NCBI GenBank assembly: GCA_022548915.1
Contig: JAKZES010000062.1
Span: forward strand, 1 to 32,033
Length of the DNA: 32,033 nt
Source of the DNA: Verrucomicrobiaceae bacterium E54
Lineage (GTDB): Bacteria > Verrucomicrobiota > Verrucomicrobiia > Verrucomicrobiales > Akkermansiaceae
Direction of reading: 5' to 3'
Positions 8,083-18,270 of this stretch are shown piece after piece. A program made the position numbers and the translations under genes. The notes beneath the pieces are model-generated. The model searched no databases. It saw nothing but the letters and a program-made list of their open reading frames with translations, and was not told the origin of the DNA. The stretch's first letter is position 1; each line of letters begins with the position of its first letter.

Positions 8083-10326
8083 CTACATTTCCCGCACCAG
8101 ATCGAGGAACTCGGCCCGTTCTTCCTGGGGATCATCGGCCAGGGCGGGCTTGGCGATCTCGATCACCCGATCCCAGTTGATGTCCTCGACCTCCTCCATG
8201 CCGCGGAGCTTCATGCCGAAGAGGGCGACGGCGGAAGCCATCCGGAAATCCGCACCGGCCTTCTTCCACTTCACCGGCTCGCCGGTCACCGGCGTCTCGA
8301 TCAGGCGGCTCTTGTCGCCCTCCGGATGCTTGTAGCGCAGCTTCAGCGTGAACCAGTCGTCGCTCTCGACCACCTCGCGGCGGTTGGCGGGGCGCTGGTA
8401 TTTCAGGTCGTCGACATCGCCCACGGCCGGGGAATCGACGCCCACCGGCACGATCTCGTAGAAGGCGGTGACCGTGTGGCCGGCGCCGATATCGCCGGCA
8501 TCCACCTTGTCGTTGTTGAAGTCCTGATTGCGCAGCACGCGGTTGGCGTAGCCGATCAGGCGGTAGGCCTTCACCTTGCCGGGGTTGAACTCGACCTGGA
8601 TCTTCACGTCCTTGGCGATGGTCACCAGCGTGCCGCTGAGCTTCTGGAGGAAGATCCGCTTCGCCTCGCGATCGCCGTCGACGTAGAAGTAGTTGCCGTT
8701 CCCGTCATTGGAAATTGCCTCGAGCATCGAGTCGTTGAGGTTGCCCGTGCCGAAGCCGAGCACGCTCAGGCTCACGCCCTTGTCGGCATTCTTCTTCACC
8801 AGTTCGACCAGGGTCCCCTCGCCGGTGTTGCCGACGTTGAAGTCGCCGTCGGTGGCCAGGATCACGCGGTTCACCCCGCCGTCGATCATGTTCTTCAACG
8901 CCATCTGGTAGGCCCGGTAGAGCCCGGCGCCGCCATTGGTCGAGCCACCCGACTCGAGTTTCGCCAACTGGCGCAGCGCCTTCGACTTGCCCTTCTCCGT
9001 GAGCTCGGTCGGGGAAAGCACCACCCCTTCGGTGCCGGCGTAAACGACGATCCCGACGCGGTCGCGCTCGTCGAGCGAGTCGATCAGCGTCGTCATCGCC
9101 CGCTTGAGCATGGGCAGCTTGTCCGGCGACTGCATCGAACCGGAGACGTCGATCAGGAACACCAGGTTGGAGGCGGGGCGTGCGTTGTTGTCGATCTCAC
9201 GGCCCTTGATCGCCACCCGGGCGAGCAGATGCTGCGGCTGCCACGGGCAGGTCGCCAGCGTGCTGGTCACCGCAAAGGGGCTGTCACCCTCCGGCTGCGG
9301 GTAGCGGTAGTCGAAGTAGTTCACCAGTTCCTCGATGCGCACCGCGTCCGGCTGGATCGTCCGGCCCTCGCGGATCATGCGGCGGACATTCGTGTAGGAA
9401 GCCGTGTCGACATCGATCGAGAAGGTCGAGAGGGCATCATCCCACGGCGACTTCCAGGGCTGGTCGGTGAGCTGGCCGTAGTTTTCGCGGGACAGATCGG
9501 GCTCAGGATGGGGGAGCGGGTGCGGGACCGGATGGGGCCGACGCACGACCGGCGGCTCGACCATCTTTCCCCTGACCGCCGGAAGCCGACCCGTCAGACT
9601 CCGTGCATCACCGACAGCGGGCGCAGGGGCAGCGGGCACGACGATTTCGGGAGCCTCCGCCACTTCCCGCAGCATCAAACGATCCCGAGTCATCGCCTCG
9701 CCTTCGATCTGAACGCCTGCCGCGCCTCCGCCGCCATTGCTACCTTTGTCGAGATCTGCACGCTTGGCCTGGGCCATCGGGGCGGCGTCCGCAGCGGGAG
9801 CTTCCACCAACGCTTCGGTCGCTTCCTCAGCTGGCGCCACGTTTCCCGGAGCAGGTGCCAGATCGGCAAACCGTGTCTCGTCCGGCTCTTCCAGAGCTTC
9901 CTGGGGCTGCGCTTCCCTTTCGGTAAGCTCGGCATACTCCGACTTCAGATCCGCTCCCTTGGCCGCAGACTCCAACGCAGGGGGCGCAGACATGGCTCCG
10001 GGCGCGGGGGACACCTCCGGCAGCGCCGCCATTTCCGGGGGCAGCACGTCGCCCGCGGGCGTCACGGAGGGCTCGGGCGGAGCCATCTCATTGACGGCCA
10101 ACTCGGGGGCGAAATCCTGGCGTTGCTGGAAAATGATGGCGCCGCAGATCGCGATGCCGGCCGCGATGGACAGCGGCAGCGCCGTACGCCATCGGGATGT
10201 GGCCTGTGCCTTGCTCGGCCCGGCATCCAGCGCCGTGTCGATGGCGGCGAGCAGTTCCTCGTCGGCATCGCGTTGACGGGCCTGCTCCTTGAGCAGCGCG
10301 TCGATCAGTTCGTCTTCCGGTTTCAT
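8083..10326 (-). CDS. Membrane-anchored von Willebrand A protein (YfbK type) with anti-sigma-like N-terminus
   Basis: 747 residues. Residues 1-45 are a charged cytoplasmic segment (EDELIDALLKEQARQRD), residues 48-66 a single membrane helix, 67-280 a Pro/Ala/Glu-rich periplasmic linker. A YfbK-type N-terminal domain follows (ENYGQLTDQPWKSPWDDA, STFSIDVDTASYTNVRRM), then a vWA domain with an intact MIDAS motif D393-V-S-G-S397 and YAGTEGVVLSPT, and a C-terminal DUF3520-like part. vWA domains bind metal and partner proteins. The gene lies 21 bp downstream of an ECF sigma factor gene, so I infer that the short N-terminal region may hold or signal to the sigma factor; no zinc-binding anti-sigma motif (HxxxCxxC) is present. 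The homologous YfbK proteins have no settled function. Confidence 0.85.
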   Translation of the reverse strand: MKPEDELIDALLKEQARQRDADEELLAAIDTALDAGPSKAQATSRWRTALPLSIAAGIAICGAIIFQQRQDFAPELAVNEMAPPEPSVTPAGDVLPPEMAALPEVSPAPGAMSAPPALESAAKGADLKSEYAELTEREAQPQEALEEPDETRFADLAPAPGNVAPAEEATEALVEAPAADAAPMAQAKRADLDKGSNGGGGAAGVQIEGEAMTRDRLMLREVAEAPEIVVPAAPAPAVGDARSLTGRLPAVRGKMVEPPVVRRPHPVPHPLPHPEPDLSRENYGQLTDQPWKSPWDDALSTFSIDVDTASYTNVRRMIREGRTIQPDAVRIEELVNYFDYRYPQPEGDSPFAVTSTLATCPWQPQHLLARVAIKGREIDNNARPASNLVFLIDVSGSMQSPDKLPMLKRAMTTLIDSLDERDRVGIVVYAGTEGVVLSPTELTEKGKSKALRQLAKLESGGSTNGGAGLYRAYQMALKNMIDGGVNRVILATDGDFNVGNTGEGTLVELVKKNADKGVSLSVLGFGTGNLNDSMLEAISNDGNGNYFYVDGDREAKRIFLQKLSGTLVTIAKDVKIQVEFNPGKVKAYRLIGYANRVLRNQDFNNDKVDAGDIGAGHTVTAFYEIVPVGVDSPAVGDVDDLKYQRPANRREVVESDDWFTLKLRYKHPEGDKSRLIETPVTGEPVKWKKAGADFRMASAVALFGMKLRGMEEVEDINWDRVIEIAKPALADDPQEERAEFLDLVREM

Positions 10327-10347
10327 GATGATGAGTGGATTGGTGTT

Positions 10348-10872
10348 TCAGGCGTTGCGGGACAGGCAGAGGCGGAGCGCCTCACGGGCCCGCTCAAGGC
10401 GCTTGCGCAGCGCCGCGGCGGTGGTGGAAAGGACTTTGGCGGCATCGTCCGAGGTACGACCCTCGTCGTAGGTCAGCCGGACGGCCTCGGCCATCGGCCC
10501 GGGCAGCTTCGAGCGGCACTCGGCCAGCCGGGCGAACAGATCCGAGTCGTCCGGCGAGCGCTCGAAGGGCTGCTCCAGCCGGGAAAGGGTTTCCTCATCG
10601 AGGGGAATCTCGCGGGACTGGCGGCGGCAGTACTCCCGCCACTTGTTGCGGACGATGCCCCGCATCCAGGTGCCGAAGTCTCGGGTGACGTCGAACTTCG
10701 CAAGGCTCTGCCAGGCCGCGACGCTCGCCTCCTGAACGAGGTCACGGGCGGCGGCTTCGGATTTCACGAGGGCAATGGCGTAGGCCAGAAGCCCGCGGTG
10801 GTGGTCGCGGATCAGATCAGCGAATCGGGCGCGGTCCATAATGGGAAAGTCGATGACGGTCGCAGCTTGCAT
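10348..10872 (-). CDS. ECF-family RNA polymerase sigma factor
   Basis: 174-residue sigma-70 family factor of the extracytoplasmic-function type. Region 2 spans about residues 15-85 (HHRGLLAYAIALVKSEAAARDLVQEASVAAW, then FDVTRDFGTWMRGIVRNKWREY), a form common in Planctomycetes/Verrucomicrobia (Rhodopirellula/Verrucomicrobium-type family). Region 4 is at about 120-170 (LTYDEGRTSDDAAKVL, then AAALRKRLERAREALRLCL), a helix-turn-helix for the -35 element. I kept the ATG at 10872; a later ATG at 10839 (MDRARFADL) also fits the family N-terminus and lacks a better ribosome-binding site. The gene is followed after 21 bp by the vWA membrane protein, so the two almost certainly form an operon. The target genes are unknown. 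Confidence 0.9.
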   Translation of the reverse strand: MQAATVIDFPIMDRARFADLIRDHHRGLLAYAIALVKSEAAARDLVQEASVAAWQSLAKFDVTRDFGTWMRGIVRNKWREYCRRQSREIPLDEETLSRLEQPFERSPDDSDLFARLAECRSKLPGPMAEAVRLTYDEGRTSDDAAKVLSTTAAALRKRLERAREALRLCLSRNA

Positions 10873-10967
10873 GGCTCTTCACGGTCCATTGCTGCGAGCC
10901 GGAGGGATTGTGACAGGAAAAGGCCTTCTTTCCGAAACACCGAAACACGGAAGCCCCGCAACATGGT
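10873..10967 (-). promoter_or_regulatory. Leader of the ECF sigma operon with tandem octamer
   Basis: On the minus strand this 95-bp leader holds the octamer GTGTTTCG twice in tandem (10948-10933), then a TTTTCC tract and TGTCACAATCC, before the sigma factor ATG. It is the only space for the sigma-vWA operon promoter and may include an autoregulated site. No canonical sigma-70 pair was found, so the assignment is tentative. Confidence 0.3.
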
Positions 10968-11879
10968 CTACCTCGCCTCCCAGTTTTCCTCGCGGTCCTC
11001 GGCGGAGCGCGGCTCGAGGTGGGTGATCACCCTTCCTTCGGGTTCGAGGAGCGCCGCGATGCCGGCCTCGATCTCGGTGGCGGCCTCGTGCGCCTCGCGC
11101 AGGCCCACGCCATCCGGCATCACCAGGTGCAGTTCGACCCAATGCGTCCGCCCCGAATGCCGGTGGCGGAGATTGTGGTAGGAGAACCCGCGGTTGGCAC
11201 ACTCGCCGTCGAGCAGGTCACGCACGCTCGCCTCGACCTCGAGATCGGCTTTGTCCATCAACCCGCCGAAGCTGCGCTTCATCAACCGCACACCGGTCCA
11301 CAGCAGCTTGCCCCCCGCGATCCCGGCAAACAGCGGATCCCACCAGCCATCGCCGGTCCAGCGCACGAGCAGCAGCGCCAGGACCACGCCGACACTGGTC
11401 CACACGTCGGCCAGCACGTGCTCGCCATTTGCCTCCAGCAGGCCGGAACGCCGGCGCCGGCCGACCCTGAGCAGCGCCAGTCCGAGCACCGTGTTCACCA
11501 CCGCCGCTGCGGAGGTAAGCCACAAGCCGAGATCGAGCGCCTCGACCGGCGAGCCCAGCCGATACTGGCGGGCCGCCTCGTAGAAGATCAGCACGCCTGC
11601 CGCACTGATCATCGCCCCTTCGAGCGCCGCGGAAAAGAAGGCCACCTTGTCGTGTCCGAAATGATGGGTGTCGTCGGACGGTTTGTGCGAGAGCCTCAGC
11701 GCCCACGCCGCGAAGCCGACCGCCAGCACGTGGGTGACCGACTCGGCCGCATCCGAGTAGATCGCCGCCGAACCGGTGAGGATCGCGGCCGTCACCTTCA
11801 CCCCGAGCAGGACGACCGCGACCACGAGGGAGAAATTCATCACGCGGCGTTCGTCGATGCTGGGGCGATGGTCCTCCAT
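10968..11879 (-). CDS. Cation diffusion facilitator (CDF) metal efflux transporter
   Basis: 303-residue CDF-family antiporter, expected to export Zn2+, Fe2+ or Mn2+ from the cytoplasm in exchange for protons. Helix 1 starts VMNFSLVVAVVLLGVKVTAA; helix 2 carries the metal-site sequence YSDAAESV; HHFGHDKV follows in the first cytoplasmic loop; HVLADVWTSVGV in helix 5 supplies the second H-x3-D pair. The cytoplasmic C-terminal domain has VELHLVMPDG and ends ITHLEPRSAED, typical of the dimerising ferredoxin-like domain. Start at 11879 has GGAG six nt upstream; in-frame ATGs at 11891 and 11903 are alternatives. It is divergent from the small gene at 11963. The spacer holds an 8-bp palindrome TTGCGCAA (11930-11937), a possible operator, though no regulator lies nearby. 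The metal cannot be told. Confidence 0.88.
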   Translation of the reverse strand: MEDHRPSIDERRVMNFSLVVAVVLLGVKVTAAILTGSAAIYSDAAESVTHVLAVGFAAWALRLSHKPSDDTHHFGHDKVAFFSAALEGAMISAAGVLIFYEAARQYRLGSPVEALDLGLWLTSAAAVVNTVLGLALLRVGRRRRSGLLEANGEHVLADVWTSVGVVLALLLVRWTGDGWWDPLFAGIAGGKLLWTGVRLMKRSFGGLMDKADLEVEASVRDLLDGECANRGFSYHNLRHRHSGRTHWVELHLVMPDGVGLREAHEAATEIEAGIAALLEPEGRVITHLEPRSAEDREENWEAR

Positions 11880-11962
11880 CCGGCTCTCCATCTTTCCGCT
11901 CATCAGGCCGCACGGCAATACCCGATCGCTTGCGCAATAACCAATACGTGCCAAGATTCCGG

Positions 11963-12310
11963 ATGGAAAATGCGACCACGCGCGAAGTCTGCACGACTCT
12001 GAAGGACCGCCTCCGGACTGCGGAAGCGAAGGTGCGCTCCGCCCTTGAGGCGACCGGGGCGGATCATCCGCTGGCCGGGCCCGCCAGCGAGCTGCTGGAA
12101 ATTCACAGTGAAATCCGCGACCTGCTCCTCGACAACTTCGAGACGAACCGGACGGCACAACGCCTCGAGGACCAACCCGAGGTGGCCATGGCGGCGGTCG
12201 AGATCGAGCGCGAGGCGCACACGCTGAAGCCCGACTTCATGGACGTCCTGAAGGCCCTATTCATGTGGAAGGACGATCCGGTCGAGCGCGCCCAGAACGG
12301 CTCTCAGTAG
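11963..12310 (+). CDS. Hypothetical small alpha-helical protein
   Basis: 115-residue soluble protein I do not recognise. It is almost wholly helical and charged: TLKDRLRTAEAKVRSALEAT and PASELLEIHSEIRDLLLDNF look amphipathic, and the tail is VLKALFMWKDDPVERAQ. There is no signal peptide or membrane segment. An in-frame ATG at 11930 exists, but the ATG at 11963 (MENATTREVCTTL) avoids overlap with the promoter space of the divergent CDF gene. No good ribosome-binding site precedes either. Its stop overlaps the convergent NlpC/P60 gene by 7 bp. Codon use is like that of neighbours, which supports its being real. Confidence 0.65.
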   Translation: MENATTREVCTTLKDRLRTAEAKVRSALEATGADHPLAGPASELLEIHSEIRDLLLDNFETNRTAQRLEDQPEVAMAAVEIEREAHTLKPDFMDVLKALFMWKDDPVERAQNGSQ

Positions 12311-12819
12311 CCGGGAGGGTGTCTCAGGACATGGCCCGCTCCCGGGCGGGTCTTGGTCAGCCAGCGCGGGCCGCTCCGGTTCGATCCCCAGCCGGTGTCG
12401 AGCCGCAGCCCGGCCACGGTCATGAAGACGTGGCCCCTGCGAACGTAGATCGTGATCCATTTCCCCGGACCCCGGTCGCCGTAGCTGAAGAAGCCGCTGG
12501 AAGGCATCTGCCCGTTGAGCAGACCGGCATGGCGCAGCACGTAGGAGACCGCACCCGAGCAATCGAAGCCGACGTCGTCCAGCACCGCATGGCCGCCGCC
12601 CCACTTGTAGGGTTTGTCCTGCAGGCGGTTGCCGGCCTGAATCGCCCGCTTGACCGCCAAGGGAGCGTTCTTGGGGGCATAGGCGAGGCCTCCGCGAAGC
12701 AAGGCGGTGCGGCCGTGGTCAAACTGATAGGAAACCGGCTGGCGTGCCTTGATCTGGCGGCCACAGGCGGTGAATCCGAGTGTCGAAACCGACAAGGCAA
12801 TCCATGAGCGACGGTTCAT
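12304..12819 (-). CDS. NlpC/P60-family cell-wall peptidase, probable lipoprotein
   Basis: 171-residue predicted murein peptide hydrolase of the NlpC/P60 fold. Residues 1-19 form a signal sequence ending in a lipobox-like FTAC (Cys19), so the mature protein is probably lipid-anchored. The catalytic Cys is C87 in DVGFDCSGAVSYVL and the His is H130 in RRGHVFMTVAG; the third polar residue is not obvious. The start is fixed by the signal peptide (MNRRSWIALSVSTLGFTACG). The longer frame reaching 13575 is an artefact that runs through rdgB in another frame. The ATG is only 7 nt after a candidate -10 element. The substrate is inferred from the family; some relatives are amidases rather than peptidases. 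Confidence 0.82.
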   Translation of the reverse strand: MNRRSWIALSVSTLGFTACGRQIKARQPVSYQFDHGRTALLRGGLAYAPKNAPLAVKRAIQAGNRLQDKPYKWGGGHAVLDDVGFDCSGAVSYVLRHAGLLNGQMPSSGFFSYGDRGPGKWITIYVRRGHVFMTVAGLRLDTGWGSNRSGPRWLTKTRPGAGHVLRHPPGY

Positions 12820-12826
12820 AAGGCGC

Positions 12827-12855
12827 GATCTACCATATTTGTTTAATTTTTCCAA
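12827..12855 (-). promoter_or_regulatory. Candidate promoter of the NlpC/P60 gene
   Basis: On the minus strand TTGGAA (12855-12850), a 17-nt A/T-rich spacer and TAGATC (12832-12827) form a plausible sigma-70 promoter inside a locally AT-rich stretch. The -10 ends 7 nt before the ATG at 12819, so transcription would begin at or next to the start codon. Confidence 0.4.
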
Positions 12856-12887
12856 AAAGTTTTTACGTCCTAAGTAATTTGAGGGCT

Positions 12888-13490
12888 TCAGCCCTGCGCC
12901 TCCATCCAGGCCATCACCTCCTGGAGCGCCCGCCCCCGGTGGCTCATGCTGTTCTTCACCTCCGAACCCAGTTCCGCAAAGCTGCTGTCGTGGCCATCCG
13001 GCGCAAACAGCGGATCGTAGCCGAAGCCCCCTTCCCCCTGTGCTCGGTCGAGGATCCGGCCCTCGACCGCCCCGGAAAAGTCCGCCACCACCTCGCCGTC
13101 CCTCGCCAGCACCATCACGCAGCGAAACCGCGCCGACCTCTCCGCGATCCCGGCCATCTCGCGGATCAACCGCTCGTTGTTCTTCGCGTGGTTTCCCTCC
13201 TCGCCACCGAAGCTGCTCGACCAGACCCCGGGCCGGCCATCGAGGGCATCCACCTCCAGGCCCGAATCGTCGGAGAGCACCAGGCCTCCCACCCCCTGGC
13301 TCACCGCCACCGCCTTGAGGGTCGCATTCTCCAGAAAGGTGGTGCCGGTCTCCTCGACCTCGGAAAGCCCGGGAAACGCGGTGGCGTCCAGCACCTCGAA
13401 GCGATCGCCGACCATCTCCCGGATCTCCGCGGTCTTGTGCGCATTCCGGGTGGCCACGACCAGCCGGGGTTTCTCGGAAGTCATGGGCAT
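12888..13490 (-). CDS. rdgB: XTP/dITP diphosphatase (non-canonical purine NTP pyrophosphatase)
   Basis: 200-residue Ham1/RdgB-family enzyme that hydrolyses dITP, ITP and XTP to monophosphates, keeping deaminated purines out of DNA and RNA. Conserved blocks in order: LVVATRNAHKTAEI (substrate loop, residues 10-23), LSDDSGLEVDALDGRPGVWSS (metal and catalytic Asp residues, about 72-92), GEGGFGYDPLF (about 152-162) and SHRGRAL (about 184-190), all in the family positions and spacing. The length is typical. The ATG at 13490 has GAGGA 6 nt upstream, a better site than the ATG at 13484. A small AGGGCT/AGCCCT hairpin (12882-12895) overlaps the stop codon and may help termination. It is divergent from the thioredoxin-like gene at 13559. 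Confidence 0.96.
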   Translation of the reverse strand: MPMTSEKPRLVVATRNAHKTAEIREMVGDRFEVLDATAFPGLSEVEETGTTFLENATLKAVAVSQGVGGLVLSDDSGLEVDALDGRPGVWSSSFGGEEGNHAKNNERLIREMAGIAERSARFRCVMVLARDGEVVADFSGAVEGRILDRAQGEGGFGYDPLFAPDGHDSSFAELGSEVKNSMSHRGRALQEVMAWMEAQG

Positions 13491-13558
13491 TCGCTATCCT
13501 CCCCGAGACGCTTGGCCAAGAAATTTGAAATATTGGCGGCTCTGCTGACGCAAACTCC

Positions 13559-14020
13559 ATGATGAAAGCAATCACTCACCTGGCCGCCTTCACGCTGGGG
13601 GCCGCCGCACTCGTCGGTTCCGCCTTTGCCACCACGCTGGAAGGCTGGAGCACCGATCTCGAAGCCGCCTTCAAGGAGGCGAAGGAGAAGGACAAGGCCG
13701 TTCTGGTCGAATTCACCGGCTCCGACTGGTGCCCGCCGTGCATCGCCATGCGCAAGAACGTCTTCTCGAAGAAGGAGTTCGTGGAAAAGGCCTCGGAGAA
13801 CTACATCCTCGTCGAACTCGACTTTCCGAAAGGCGATCCGGAGCTGAAGAAGAAGAACCAGCCCTACGCCAAGAAATACGAGATCGAGGGCTACCCGACG
13901 GTGATTCTCTTCGATTCGGACGGCAAGGAGTTCACCCGTTTCTTCGCCTCGCGGCATCCCACGGTCGAAAAGTTCCTCGCGCACATCGAAAAAGCGCTTG
14001 AGGACAAGGACCTTCTGTAG
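13559..14020 (+). CDS. Secreted thioredoxin-like protein, WCPPC active site
   Basis: 153-residue thioredoxin-fold protein with a signal peptide (MMKAITHLAAFTLGAAALVGSAFA) directing it to the periplasm. The redox site is C58-P-P-C61 in FTGSDWCPPCIAM, and the cis-Pro loop is GYPTVILF. FTGSDWC is typical of the thioredoxin_7/DUF255-like proteins common in Bacteroidota and Verrucomicrobiota. A WCPPC motif is often reducing, for example in cytochrome c maturation. Either the ATG at 13559 or the next one at 13562 could be used. It is followed by a paralogue after 11 bp, so the two probably form an operon. Its electron donor is not in the window. Confidence 0.88.
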   Translation: MMKAITHLAAFTLGAAALVGSAFATTLEGWSTDLEAAFKEAKEKDKAVLVEFTGSDWCPPCIAMRKNVFSKKEFVEKASENYILVELDFPKGDPELKKKNQPYAKKYEIEGYPTVILFDSDGKEFTRFFASRHPTVEKFLAHIEKALEDKDLL

Positions 14021-14031
14021 ACCTTCTCCCC

Positions 14032-14493
14032 GTGATGACCACCATTTCCCGCACCATCGCCGCCCTGCTGCTCACCGCCGGCCTCGCCATGGCCGAGGGC
14101 TGGGGCACGGACTGGGAGGCCGCCAAGGCCGAATCCAAGAAGTCCGGCAAGCCCATCCTGATCAACCTCACCGGCTCCGACTGGTGCGGGTGGTGCATCC
14201 GCCTCGAGAAGAAGGTGTTCACCACCGACGCCTTCAAGGCCTACGCGAAGGAGAACCTCATCCTGATGGAGGCCGACTTCCCCCGGAAAAAGGAACTTCC
14301 TGCCGCGGTAAAAAAGCAGAACGAGAAGCTGAAGGACCGGTACCTGGCCGGTGGCTACCCGACCGTCTGGATGCTCGATCACGAGGGCAACAAGATTTCC
14401 GGCGACCTCGGTGAGTTCGGCGACGATCCCGACAAGTGGGTCAAGAAGCTCAAGGAGCTGGTCGCAGGCTACGATCCGAAGAAGGCCTCCTGA
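14032..14493 (+). CDS. Secreted thioredoxin-like protein, WCGWC active site
   Basis: 153-residue paralogue of the upstream gene, same length, with a signal peptide (MMTTISRTIAALLLTAGLAMA). The active site is C52-G-W-C55 in LTGSDWCGWCIRL and the cis-Pro loop is GYPTVWML. The central dipeptide GW, against PP in the upstream copy, should give a different redox potential, so the pair may be an oxidant/reductant couple or serve different partners; this is inference. It starts 11 bp after the first copy and ends at a strong terminator, so the two genes form a two-gene operon that arose by tandem duplication. Confidence 0.88.
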   Translation: MMTTISRTIAALLLTAGLAMAEGWGTDWEAAKAESKKSGKPILINLTGSDWCGWCIRLEKKVFTTDAFKAYAKENLILMEADFPRKKELPAAVKKQNEKLKDRYLAGGYPTVWMLDHEGNKISGDLGEFGDDPDKWVKKLKELVAGYDPKKAS

Positions 14494-14527
14494 GGCGACC
14501 ATCCCGATATCCATCCACCCCGCCCGG

Positions 14528-14552
14528 CCCCGCCGCGGCGGGGTTTTTCTTT
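14528..14552 (+). terminator. Rho-independent terminator of the thioredoxin pair
   Basis: The stem CCCCGC/GCGGGG (14528-14533 and 14538-14543) around a CGCG loop is followed by TTTTTCTTTT (14544-14553). It lies 35 bp after the second thioredoxin-like gene. Confidence 0.85.
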
Positions 14553-14602
14553 TCAGAACGCCCGGCCATCACCAGCGTGCATGGCAACCTGCTCCTCCGA
14601 CC

Positions 14603-15526
14603 ATGCCCACCTTTGAAGTCTGCCGCTCGATCCGGATCGAAGCCCCTGCCCCAGCGGTCCATGCCGTGGTCCGCGATTTCAGGAGCTGGCCGAAATGGTC
14701 CCCCTGGCTGATCGCCGACCCTCATGCCACGCTGGCCTTTTCGGACGACGGCCGGCGCTACGATTGGGAGGGTCCGGTCGCTGGCAGCGGTTTTCTCGAG
14801 ATCGCCGGCGATCAGGCACCCGGATCGATCGACCTCTTGCTCACCTTCCTCAAGCCGTGGAAATCCACCAGCAGCGTCGGCTTCCAATTTGCGGAAGTGG
14901 ATGGCGGCACCGAAGTGACCTGGACCATGAACGGAACCCTCCCTTGGTTCATGTTCTGGATGAAGTCGATGATGGCCGGCAACATCGGCTCCGACTACGA
15001 CCGCGGGCTGTCGATGCTCAAGGCGCTCATCGAAACCGGCGAGGTGCCCAGCAAACTGGAGTTTCCCGGCATCGCGGAGATCCCCGCGACCGCCTACGTC
15101 GGCATCAACACCGAGTGCCCGATCAGCGAAATCAGCGGCCACATGGAGCAGGACTTCGACCGGCTCCACGAGTGGCTGGCGGAAAGCGGTCTCACCCCCA
15201 GCTCCGCCCCGTTCTCGTCGGTATCGAGCTGGTCGCCGGCCCGCGACCGGTGCCGCTACACGGTGTGCCTTCCGTTTTTCGAGGCTCCGGCCGAAGCCCC
15301 GGCGGGATTTGTCGGCGGCACGCGTCCCGCCTGCCGCGCCTACCGGGTGCGCCACACCGGCCCCTACCAGCACCTTGGCAACGCCTGGGCCGCCGGCATG
15401 ATGCATGCCCGGAGCAAGGTCTTCGATGCCAGCAAGCGCCTCGCTCCCTTCGAGATCTACGAGAGCGACCCGGAGAACACGCCCGAGAACGAGCTCGTCA
15501 CCGTGGTCCACATTCCCGCGAAGTAG
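14603..15526 (+). CDS. SRPBCC domain fused to GyrI-like effector-binding domain
   Basis: 307 residues in two parts. Residues 1-145 are a polyketide-cyclase/SRPBCC ligand-binding fold (SIRIEAPAPAVHAVVRDFRS, WPKWSPWLIADP, then TEVTWTMNGTLPWFMFWM). Residues 150-307 are a GyrI-like/AraC-effector domain (VGINTECPISEISGHMEQDF, then CRAYRVRHTGPYQHLGNAW and PFEIYESDPEN). Both bind small hydrophobic ligands, and there is no DNA-binding domain. The ATG at 14603 begins the SRPBCC fold directly. It is preceded by the terminator of the thioredoxin pair, so it has its own promoter. The fusion is known in Bacteroidota and relatives; ligand and role are unknown. Confidence 0.85.
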   Translation: MPTFEVCRSIRIEAPAPAVHAVVRDFRSWPKWSPWLIADPHATLAFSDDGRRYDWEGPVAGSGFLEIAGDQAPGSIDLLLTFLKPWKSTSSVGFQFAEVDGGTEVTWTMNGTLPWFMFWMKSMMAGNIGSDYDRGLSMLKALIETGEVPSKLEFPGIAEIPATAYVGINTECPISEISGHMEQDFDRLHEWLAESGLTPSSAPFSSVSSWSPARDRCRYTVCLPFFEAPAEAPAGFVGGTRPACRAYRVRHTGPYQHLGNAWAAGMMHARSKVFDASKRLAPFEIYESDPENTPENELVTVVHIPAK

Positions 15527-15533
15527 CCGGCAT

Positions 15534-15557
15534 GGAGCGCCGATTATGAAATCGGCA
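15534..15557. repeat. 24-bp dispersed palindromic repeat, intergenic copy
   Basis: It contains the inverted arms GCCGAT (15539-15544) and ATCGGC (15551-15556) around TATGAA. The same 24 bases occur without a mismatch at 29696-29719 inside the SNF2 gene. Here it lies 8 bp after the stop of the GyrI-like gene, ahead of leuS. Confidence 0.85.
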
Positions 15558-15559
15558 TC

Positions 15560-15597
15560 TTCCGGCCCGGGTCTTCTCCCACCGGAGTTTTCCTTTT
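15560..15597 (+). terminator. Candidate terminator before leuS
   Basis: TTCCGG (15560-15565) can pair with CCGGAG (15582-15587), with an inner GGG/CCC, followed by TTTTCCTTTT (15588-15597). It could end the GyrI-like transcript. The stem is imperfect. Confidence 0.4.
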
Positions 15598-15637
15598 CAA
15601 AATCCGCCCCACCCCCCAATTTCCGCGGCCCCGAGCC

Positions 15638-18262
<2,625 letters not shown>

Positions 18263-18270
18263 CGTGGCCT

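Noticed and set aside
7849-11181. Plus-strand open frame of 1110 codons opposite the GH92, vWA and sigma genes
   Set aside because: Its product has no family motifs and a His/Arg/Gly/Leu-biased composition; it is the antisense shadow of three well-supported minus-strand genes in GC-rich DNA.
12820-13575. N-terminal extension of the NlpC/P60 frame through rdgB
   Set aside because: The part upstream of the signal peptide runs through rdgB in another frame and has Gly/Arg-rich composition; the AT-rich promoter lies in between.
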